Positions 4,973 through 10,283 of a stretch of 10,283 bases of DNA are shown here, in pieces. The position numbers and the translations under genes were made by a program. Under the pieces are notes generated by a model. The model did no database searches and had not been told where the DNA came from. It worked only from the letters and a program-made list of their open reading frames with translations. The DNA comes from Arthrobacter sp. (GTDB lineage: Bacteria > Actinomycetota > Actinomycetes > Actinomycetales > Micrococcaceae), in the NCBI GenBank assembly GCA_030147325.1, contig JASLAA010000119.1, positions 1 through 10,283 of the forward strand, in the 5' to 3' direction. The stretch's first letter is position 1; every line of letters starts with the position of its first letter.

Positions 4973-7261
4973 GTGCACCAGCAACGGAAGGACCCCCTCG
5001 AGGGCACGATCGTCGACGGCAGGTACGTCGTCCACTCGAAGCTCGCCCGGGGCGGCATGTCCACCGTGTACCTGGCCACCGACAACAGGCTGGACCGCAG
5101 GGTGGCCCTGAAGGTCCTCTACCCCCACCTCGCGGAGGAACCCGGATTCACGGACCGCTTCGAACAGGAGGCGAAGTCCGCAGCGAGGCTCTCCCACCCC
5201 AACGTGGTGGGGGTGCTCGACCAGGGCGTCGACGATCTCGACGGGCAGCCCGTGGCCTATCTCGTCATGGAGTTCGTCGAGGGCAGTACGCTGCGGGACG
5301 TGCTCCGCCGGCACGGCAGCCTCACGCCCCGCCATGCGCTGCGACTGATCGACGCCGTCGTCGAGGGCCTTGCCGCTGCCCACGACGCAGGTCTCATCCA
5401 CCGGGACGTGAAACCCGAGAACGTCCTCCTGTCGAAGACGGGACAGGTGAAGATCGCGGACTTCGGACTCGCCCGGGCGGTGTCGGCGAGCACAGGGACG
5501 GCGACCCTCGTCGGGACCGTCGCCTACCTCTCGCCCGAACTGGTGCTCGGCAGGCCGGCCGAAGCGCAGAGCGACATCTATTCCACCGGGGTGATGCTCT
5601 ACGAACTCCTCACCGGCCAGCAGCCCTTCACCGGTGACACGCCGATCCAGGTGGCGATCCAGCACGCGCAGGCCGACGTCCCGGCGCCGTCTGCACTCCT
5701 TCCCGGGCTGGCGACGGACATCGACGAACTCGTGCGGTGGTGCACCTCGCGCGACCCGGAGGAGCGGCCGGTGGACGGAGCGGCCCTCCTCGGCGAGCTC
5801 CGGCACATCCGCGCCACCCTCACCGACGCGGAACTCGACCTGGCGCCCGCGAACACCCCTGATCAGCTCGGGGAGCAGGACCAGCTCACCGTCGCCGTCG
5901 TCCCCCACCTCCCACTCCTCGATGACCGGACGGTGGCCCTCCCGCCGTACGACCGCAGCTCACCGCGGGGCGGGGACGCGGAGGACGGCCGGGACCACGA
6001 CGAGGCGGACGAGGGGCGGAGCGGCTGGACGGAGGTCCTGCCCCGTGGCCCCGGCAGCGACAACCGGACGAACATCATCGCTCGTGACAGCAATGCCACG
6101 CGGGTCATCGGGGCGGCACCTGGGCTGCCGCCGTCGCCGGCCGGCGGGCCGGACAGTGCTGGGGCGGACAGCCCCTCCCTGGCGCTCTCCAACCCGGCAC
6201 GCTTCCAGCCGGCGCCGGCGGACCATCGGTACCGGGACTCGGCGACGACCGGGCACGACGGCGAGCGTCTCACCGGCAGCCCCCGGACGGGCAGCAGCGT
6301 GCCCCCGCTGTCGAAGAGGCAGCAGGCCCGGGAGGCACAGCGACCACAGAAGAGCCTGCAGAGTCGGACCGCGCGCCGCTCCCTACGGCTGCTCGTGGCG
6401 CTCCTGGTCCTGCTGGCGGGTCTCGTCGCGGGAGCAGCCTGGCTGTTCGGGGCGGGCCCCGCGGGTCTCGTCTCGCTTCCCGACGTCGCCAATGCACCGC
6501 TCGCGGAGGCGCGCGCGGCGCTCGACCGGGAAGGGCTCGGCTCCCTGACCACGGCGGAGGCGTTCGACGACGACGTCCTCGCCGGGCTCGTCATCGGCAC
6601 CGATCCGGATGCCCACTCGGAGGTGCGGCGCTTCGAGCAGGTCGAGCTCATCGTCTCGAAGGGCCCGGAGCTCTTCGCGGTGCCCGCACTCCTCGGCCGG
6701 ACCGAGGTCGAAGCCGCAGCGGAGCTCGGAGCGGCCGGATTCGCGGTCGGGTCCATCACCGAGGAGTACAGCGAGACCGCGCCGTCCGGAGAGGTCATCG
6801 GGCAGGCGCCACAGCAGGGTACCGACACTCGTCGGAACTCCACGGTGGACCTCATCGTCTCCCTCGGACCGGCACCGGTCCCGGTGCCCGACGTCGCGGG
6901 GCGCCCGGAGGCGGAGGCGGTCGAGCTCCTGGAGGCCGCAGGACTCGCGGCAGCCGTGAGCGGTAACCAGGAGTACAGCCGCACGGTGCCCGCGGGTTCG
7001 GTGCTCCGCCAGGAGCCCGTCGGGGTCGAGGTCCAGCGTGGAACGACGGTGGCGCTCACCCTGTCCCGGGGGCCGCGGATCGTGCGCGTCCCCAACGTCT
7101 TCTCGCTCTCCGAGGACCGGGCAGTGGATGCCCTCGAGGCGGCTGGATTCACCGTGCAGATCGACTACACGTTCGGCAGCGCCGTCCTCGGACTCGTCGC
7201 CGGGCAGAGTCCCACGGGAGAGCAGCCCGAGGGGACGACGATCCGCATCACCGTGACCTAG
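4973..7261 (+). CDS. pknL: Membrane Ser/Thr protein kinase with four PASTA domains (pknL locus)
   Basis: A 762-residue receptor-type Ser/Thr kinase. The cytosolic kinase domain (about 18-280) has the glycine-rich loop LARGGMSTVYLA (24-35), Lys47 in VALKVL, the HRDVKPEN catalytic loop (143-150, Asp145), DFG (163-165), an activation loop rich in Ser/Thr (171-182) and the SPE motif (187-189). A disordered linker of about 190 residues leads to one transmembrane helix (about 471-492). Outside lie four PASTA domains at about 500-565, 566-633, 634-701 and 702-762; the family binds peptidoglycan or muropeptides. Its place between an Rv2175c-type gene and class II DAHP synthase matches mycobacterial pknL, but M. 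tuberculosis PknL lacks PASTA repeats, so the architecture is PknB-like and the symbol is positional. The GTG start follows TACTAT-N6. The stop lies in an 18-bp tandem repeat. Its neighbour regulator is a possible substrate. Confidence 0.93.
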   Translation: MHQQRKDPLEGTIVDGRYVVHSKLARGGMSTVYLATDNRLDRRVALKVLYPHLAEEPGFTDRFEQEAKSAARLSHPNVVGVLDQGVDDLDGQPVAYLVMEFVEGSTLRDVLRRHGSLTPRHALRLIDAVVEGLAAAHDAGLIHRDVKPENVLLSKTGQVKIADFGLARAVSASTGTATLVGTVAYLSPELVLGRPAEAQSDIYSTGVMLYELLTGQQPFTGDTPIQVAIQHAQADVPAPSALLPGLATDIDELVRWCTSRDPEERPVDGAALLGELRHIRATLTDAELDLAPANTPDQLGEQDQLTVAVVPHLPLLDDRTVALPPYDRSSPRGGDAEDGRDHDEADEGRSGWTEVLPRGPGSDNRTNIIARDSNATRVIGAAPGLPPSPAGGPDSAGADSPSLALSNPARFQPAPADHRYRDSATTGHDGERLTGSPRTGSSVPPLSKRQQAREAQRPQKSLQSRTARRSLRLLVALLVLLAGLVAGAAWLFGAGPAGLVSLPDVANAPLAEARAALDREGLGSLTTAEAFDDDVLAGLVIGTDPDAHSEVRRFEQVELIVSKGPELFAVPALLGRTEVEAAAELGAAGFAVGSITEEYSETAPSGEVIGQAPQQGTDTRRNSTVDLIVSLGPAPVPVPDVAGRPEAEAVELLEAAGLAAAVSGNQEYSRTVPAGSVLRQEPVGVEVQRGTTVALTLSRGPRIVRVPNVFSLSEDRAVDALEAAGFTVQIDYTFGSAVLGLVAGQSPTGEQPEGTTIRITVT

Positions 7262-7288
7262 CAACCCGGTGTGACCTAGCCACCCGTT
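7253..7288. repeat. 18-bp tandem duplication spanning the kinase stop codon
   Basis: GTGACCTAGCAACCCGGT (7253-7270) is followed directly by GTGACCTAGCCACCCGTT (7271-7288), a 16 of 18 match. The first copy encodes the final Val-Thr and the TAG stop; the second copy repeats Val-Thr-stop in the same frame. Confidence 0.85.
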
Positions 7289-7314
7289 CCGGCCGGTCGG
7301 GCTCGACGGATCCA

Positions 7315-7340
7315 CCGGGGTACGGCGACCCGCACCCCGG
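7315..7340. terminator. candidate bidirectional terminator between kinase and aroG
   Basis: CCGGGGT (7315-7321) and ACCCCGG (7334-7340) form a 7-bp stem with a 12-base loop between two convergent genes, 12 bases beyond the DAHP synthase stop and 54 beyond the kinase stop. There is no T-run, so this is a structural guess. Confidence 0.4.
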
Positions 7341-7351
7341 CAGCCCTCACG

Positions 7352-8734
7352 TCAGCTCTTGGAGAGCGCTCCGGCGACGAGGAACGCCATCTCGAGTGAC
7401 TGCATGTGGTTCAGGCGCGGGTCGCAGACCGATTCGTAGCGCTCCACGAAAGCCTCCTGGTCGATCGGGTCCGCGCCGCCGAGGCACTCCGCGACGTCGT
7501 CGCCCGTCATCTCGACGTGCAGCCCGCCGGGGAACGTGCCCAGGGAGTTGTGGACCTCGAAGAAGCCCCGCACCTCGTCGATGACATCGTCGAAGTTCCG
7601 CGTCTTGTACCCGTTGGGCGACGTGACCGTATTGCCGTGCATGGGGTCCGTCACCCAGAGGACCTGGGCGCCGGAGTCCGTCACGCGCTCGACCAGCTTC
7701 GGCAGCTTCTCGCGGATGTTGCGGGCTCCCATCCGCGTGATGAAGGTGAGCCTGCCCGGCTCCCTGTTCGGGTCCAGCTTGTCTATCAGCGCCAGGGCGT
7801 CGTCGCCGGACGTCGAAGGCCCGAGCTTGACCCCGATCGGGTTCCGCACGCGGGACAGGAAATCCACGTGCGCGCCGTCGATATCGCGGGTGCGCTCCCC
7901 GATCCAGAGGAAGTGCGCGGAGGTGTCGTACGGGAGGGAGGTCCGCGAGTCGATCCGGGTCAGCGCCCGCTCGTAGTCGAGGAGCAGCGCCTCGTGGCTG
8001 GCGAAGAACTCGACGCGCTTCAGCGCCTCGAAGTCCGCTCCGCAGGCGTCCATGAAGCGCACGGCGCGGTCGATCTCCCGTGCCAGCGACTCGTAGCGGG
8101 AGTGGGCCGGGTTGGCCATGAAGCCCTTGTTCCAGTGGTGCACCAGTCGAAGATCCGCGAACCCACCCTGCGTGAAGGCGCGGATGAGGTTCAGCGTCGA
8201 GGCCGAGGTGTGGTAGGCCTTCACCATGCGTGAGGCGTCATGCCCGCGGGTCTCCGGGGTGAAGTCGTACCCGTTGACCATGTCGCCACGGTAGGCGGGA
8301 AGGGTGACGCCGTCACGCGTCTCGTCGTTCGAGGAGCGGGGCTTCGCGAACTGACCGGCCATGCGCCCCATCTTGATGACGGGCAACGAGGCGCCGTAGG
8401 TCAGGACGACGGCCATCTGGAGGATGGTCCGGACACGTGCGCTGATCTTGTCGGCCGTCGCACCGTCGAACGTCTCTGCGCAGTCGCCTCCCTGGAGGAG
8501 GAAGGCCTTGCCCTGGGCTGCAGCCGCGAGGCGCTCGCGCAGGACGTCCACCTCACCGGCGAAGACCAGGGGCGGCAGGGTCGAGAGTTCCCTGACCGAT
8601 GCCGCATGGACTCCCGCATCCTGCCAGGACGGCTGCTGCACCGCCGTCATCGAGCGCCAGGCGTCGAGGCCGGCGAGGGTGGATGCGGCGGGTTCCGCGG
8701 TGCGCGGGAGGACGGGAGCTAGTGAATCAGTCAC
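7352..8734 (-). CDS. aroG: Class II (plant-type) DAHP synthase, first step of shikimate pathway
   Basis: 3-deoxy-7-phosphoheptulonate synthase, 460 residues, joining phosphoenolpyruvate and erythrose 4-phosphate to open aromatic amino acid synthesis in the cytosol. The length is close to the 462-residue M. tuberculosis AroG. Its metal ligands Cys87, His369, Glu411 and Asp441 have counterparts here: Cys85 in GGDCAETF, His366 in TDPMHGNT, Glu408 in GLHVEMTG and Asp438 in SVCDPRLN. KMGRMAGQFAKPRS (121-134), AYRGD (147-151), GIGVKLGPSTS-type loop (300-309) and RMGARNIREKLP (334-345) are also present. The GTG at 8734 follows TAGAAT-N6, so the message is probably leaderless. It faces the kinase gene, with the acyltransferase gene upstream on the same strand about 81 bp away. 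Mycobacterial AroG is allosterically inhibited by aromatic amino acids and binds chorismate mutase; whether that applies here cannot be seen. Confidence 0.95.
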   Translation of the reverse strand: MTDSLAPVLPRTAEPAASTLAGLDAWRSMTAVQQPSWQDAGVHAASVRELSTLPPLVFAGEVDVLRERLAAAAQGKAFLLQGGDCAETFDGATADKISARVRTILQMAVVLTYGASLPVIKMGRMAGQFAKPRSSNDETRDGVTLPAYRGDMVNGYDFTPETRGHDASRMVKAYHTSASTLNLIRAFTQGGFADLRLVHHWNKGFMANPAHSRYESLAREIDRAVRFMDACGADFEALKRVEFFASHEALLLDYERALTRIDSRTSLPYDTSAHFLWIGERTRDIDGAHVDFLSRVRNPIGVKLGPSTSGDDALALIDKLDPNREPGRLTFITRMGARNIREKLPKLVERVTDSGAQVLWVTDPMHGNTVTSPNGYKTRNFDDVIDEVRGFFEVHNSLGTFPGGLHVEMTGDDVAECLGGADPIDQEAFVERYESVCDPRLNHMQSLEMAFLVAGALSKS

Positions 8735-8740
8735 AGCCGA

Positions 8741-8746
8741 ATTCTA
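8741..8746 (-). promoter_or_regulatory. -10 box, leaderless aroG transcript
   Basis: The minus strand reads TAGAAT, six bases, then the GTG start at 8734, with no Shine-Dalgarno between. This is a close match to the -10 consensus at the leaderless distance, and it lies in the short gap after the acyltransferase gene, so aroG probably has its own promoter. Confidence 0.6.
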
Positions 8747-8815
8747 CTGGCTGGCGGTGCGGGTCCCGATTCCGCCCGTCATCGCCGCTTCACATCCGCG
8801 CGACCGGATGCGCCG

Positions 8816-9676
8816 CTACCCGGCTTTCGGTCCGGCAGCCCTGCCGTCGTCGTCGGACTCCCCTGTCCGGGCGGAGGGAGCCCGCCCGATCTCCGTGACC
8901 GCACCGGGAAGAGGGGCTGGAACATCACTCGAGATCCTGACCGCGGCACGGCGGGTCTCGGCTCCGGGTTTGGGCGTCTTGCGTCCCGCGGCCTTCTCGG
9001 CGGCGAGGCGCTCCTTGACCGTACTCGCGTAGGCGTCCACGTACTCCTGTCCGGACAGACGCATGAGCTCGTACATGATCTCGTCGGTGACGGAACGCTG
9101 GACGAAGCGGTCGTCCTCGAGCCCCTCGTACCGGCTGAAGTCGAGTGGCTCCCCGATGATGATGCCGACCCGGCGGATGTTGGGGATGCGCCGACCGATC
9201 GGCTGCACCTTGTCCGTACCGATCATCGCTACGGGGACCACCGGGACACCGGTCGCGAGGACGAGCTTCGCCACACCGGTCTTCCCGCGGTAGAGGCGAC
9301 CGTCAGGGCTCCGCGTGCCCTCCGGGTAGATGCCGAGGACACCGCCGTCATTCAGGATGTCCATGCCGGCCGTCAACGAGGACGACGACGCCGCTCCGCC
9401 CGAACGATCCATGGGCAGCTGATTGGACAGCCGGAAGAACAGTGCGGTCAACCGTCCTTTGACGCCCTTGCCGTTGAAGTACTCCGACTTCGCGAGGAAG
9501 ACGACGGGACGCGGCACCACGATCGGCAGGAAGATGGAGTCGGAGAAGGACAGATGGTTGCTCACCAGCACCGCCGGACCGGACGTCGGGACGTTGTCCA
9601 GCCCCTTCACCCAGGGCCGGAAGAGCAGGTTGAGGATCGGACCGACGATGATCCGCTTCATCACCCAATAGAACAC
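8816..9676 (-). CDS. plsC: 1-acyl-sn-glycerol-3-phosphate acyltransferase (PlsC family)
   Basis: A 286-residue membrane-associated acyltransferase that converts lysophosphatidic acid to phosphatidic acid in phospholipid synthesis. It has the NHxxxxD motif as NHLSFSD (40-46), FLAKSEYF (60-67), the YPEGTRSPDG motif (117-126, Glu119) and VPVVPVAMIG (144-153), in family order. The hydrophobic N-terminus (FYWVMKRIIVGPILNLLF) probably anchors it to the membrane. The last 60 or so residues (from about 226) are charged, Ala/Pro-rich and likely disordered. The GTG at 9676 is chosen because GGGAGG (9685-9690) lies eight bases upstream; the longer ATG start at 9709 would put this site inside the gene and falls within a palindrome. 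The position matches M. tuberculosis Rv2182c, upstream of aroG. A related acyl acceptor cannot be excluded. Confidence 0.9.
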   Translation of the reverse strand: MFYWVMKRIIVGPILNLLFRPWVKGLDNVPTSGPAVLVSNHLSFSDSIFLPIVVPRPVVFLAKSEYFNGKGVKGRLTALFFRLSNQLPMDRSGGAASSSSLTAGMDILNDGGVLGIYPEGTRSPDGRLYRGKTGVAKLVLATGVPVVPVAMIGTDKVQPIGRRIPNIRRVGIIIGEPLDFSRYEGLEDDRFVQRSVTDEIMYELMRLSGQEYVDAYASTVKERLAAEKAAGRKTPKPGAETRRAAVRISSDVPAPLPGAVTEIGRAPSARTGESDDDGRAAGPKAG

Positions 9677-9702
9677 GCTGCCAGCCTCCCTGCATGGACG
9701 GC

Positions 9703-9721
9703 GCGGCATGAGTCATGCCGC
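9703..9721. promoter_or_regulatory. 19-bp perfect palindrome in the plsC leader
   Basis: GCGGCATGA-G-TCATGCCGC has 9-bp arms around one base and lies just upstream of the plsC ribosome-binding site. On the plus strand CCGCTTTTT follows, so it could also act as a terminator for plus-strand transcription, though no plus-strand gene ends here. A protein-binding operator or a leader hairpin is equally possible. Confidence 0.4.
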
Positions 9722-9743
9722 CCGCTTTTTCATGTGGAAGCCT

Positions 9744-9772
9744 ACTCTAAGGGCGTCGGCGCACTGACGCCC
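9744..9772 (-). promoter_or_regulatory. candidate plsC promoter with overlapping inverted repeat
   Basis: The minus strand has TAGAGT (9749-9744) as a possible -10 about 68 bases before the GTG. GGGCGTC (9751-9757) and GACGCCC (9766-9772), separated by eight bases, cover the spacer and -35 region. This resembles the layout in front of the polyprenyl synthase gene (TAGAGT preceded by a G/C palindrome), although the palindromes differ. Confidence 0.35.
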
Positions 9773-9894
9773 CTGGGTCACTGTGACGGCCCTGCCCGCT
9801 CCGCTTCGACTCGTCCCCGATCCGGCGACGACGAGCACTTACCGGTTGACGTAGCGGCACCGGGTGTCCACGATTGAACCAGTACGCCCTCTGA

Positions 9895-9923
9895 TTCTCC
9901 GGAGGCCGGGCGGAGAACCTCCG
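9895..9923 (+). promoter_or_regulatory. two mutually exclusive hairpins upstream of the 9960 gene
   Basis: TTCTCCG (9895-9901) can pair with CGGAGAA (9911-9917) around nine bases. Alternatively CGGAGG (9900-9905) can pair with CCTCCG (9918-9923). The two stems share bases and cannot form together. They lie 37 to 65 bases before the ATG. A possible -35 (TTGACG, 9846-9851) lies upstream, with only a weak -10 (CACGAT, 9869-9874). Confidence 0.25.
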
Positions 9924-9959
9924 ACCCCAGCCGCAGCACGCGACAGCAGGTAGCAAAGT

Positions 9960-10283
9960 ATGGGCCCCCGAGGTCACGAACCGAACGAATCCACCGATGA
10001 CGCCGTCTGGCAGGATCTCGTCGCGCGCCTGGAAGGAACGTCCACGGACCACCGATCACCCGGCGCTCCGACCGCCGACCCCGCCGTCGCGCCGTCACCC
10101 CAGCTCCCCGACGCCGGCTCTGCACCTCCGGACGGGTCGGCGGACCCGCGAAGCGGTCCGGACGACGGTCCGACGGACCGCGAGAAGGCGGACGCCATCT
10201 TCCGGAACCAGCCCCTCCGCTCCACCAGACCGCGGGACTACGCTGCACCGGACGAAGCCGACGACGACGAGGGCTTCGTCCCC
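9960..10283 (+). CDS. Uncharacterised acidic, proline-rich protein, partial
   Basis: An open frame of 108 codons from the ATG at 9960 to the right edge, with no stop. It begins MGPRGHEPNESTDDAVWQDLVARLEG, is rich in Asp, Pro, Ser and Gly in the middle (about 27-72, probably disordered), then has REKADAIFRNQPLRSTRPRDY (about 73-93) and an acidic run ending GFVP. From memory, actinobacterial proteins with such a tail continue into a FVPPxPPPL-like motif and then membrane helices; that part would lie outside the window, so this is inference. The ribosome-binding site is weak (AGGTAG, about seven bases before the ATG). The frame has the G/C third-position pattern of its neighbours and diverges from plsC across 283 bp. 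No function can be assigned. Confidence 0.65.
   Translation, partial: MGPRGHEPNESTDDAVWQDLVARLEGTSTDHRSPGAPTADPAVAPSPQLPDAGSAPPDGSADPRSGPDDGPTDREKADAIFRNQPLRSTRPRDYAAPDEADDDEGFVP

Noticed and set aside
4862..7152. Long minus-strand open frames (4862-5908 and 5863-7152) antisense to the kinase
   Set aside because: Shadow frames of a clear kinase-PASTA gene, with no recognisable domains.
7406..8233. 275-codon plus-strand open frame inside aroG
   Set aside because: Antisense shadow of a fully conserved DAHP synthase.
9677..9709. Longer plsC start at the ATG at 9709
   Set aside because: It would place the strong GGGAGG ribosome-binding site inside the gene; the added residues are not family-like.
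1..10283. CRISPR array, tRNA/rRNA, insertion sequence or prophage signs
   Set aside because: No spaced direct repeats, no terminal inverted repeats with a transposase, and no RNA gene sequence were seen; gene content is core chromosomal.

Overview
The window reads as core chromosome of a high-GC Gram-positive bacterium (Actinobacteria, order Micrococcales, most likely an Arthrobacter-like member of the Micrococcaceae). This rests on the strong G/C bias at third codon positions, frequent GTG starts, TAnnnT -10 boxes close to starts, and gene content. The order polyprenyl synthase - Rv2175c-type regulator - Ser/Thr kinase - class II DAHP synthase - acyltransferase follows the Mycobacterium tuberculosis idsA2/Rv2175c/pknL/aroG/Rv2182c neighbourhood. 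The assignment is from memory of these families; no search was run.

Layout from the left. A DNA polymerase IV gene (dinB, minus strand) runs off the left edge and carries an apparent 1-base frameshift near 285. A divergent polyprenyl (geranylgeranyl-type) diphosphate synthase follows (plus, 1318-2442); its stop codon lies in a 4 x 13 bp tandem repeat. A small winged-helix DNA-binding protein of the Rv2175c family (minus, 2590-2943) faces it. A 362-bp divergent spacer then carries a promoter and a stem-loop leader for a secreted protein with four LysM domains and a lytic-transglycosylase-like domain (plus, 3306-4883). A strong hairpin separates it from a membrane Ser/Thr kinase with four extracellular PASTA domains (plus, 4973-7261). 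Facing the kinase are class II DAHP synthase (minus, 7352-8734) and a lysophospholipid acyltransferase (minus, 8816-9676). After a palindrome-rich spacer, an uncharacterised acidic, proline-rich protein begins at 9960 (plus) and leaves the right edge.

Functional reading (inference). The middle block looks like a cell-envelope signalling and remodelling set: a peptidoglycan-binding hydrolase, a kinase whose PASTA domains would sense peptidoglycan fragments, and a small regulator whose mycobacterial relative is a substrate of the neighbouring kinase. The flanking genes supply prenyl diphosphates, aromatic precursors and phosphatidic acid.

Three genes (dinB, kinase, DAHP synthase) share TAnnnT-N6-GTG, the signature of leaderless transcription. 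There is no mobile element, CRISPR array, rRNA or tRNA, and I see no clearly new defence or accessory system. The points worth a second look are the dinB frameshift, stop codons embedded in tandem repeats, the regulator's missing N-terminal phosphosite tail, the PASTA architecture at a pknL-like locus, the near-identical duplicated LysM repeat, and several palindromes at promoters.
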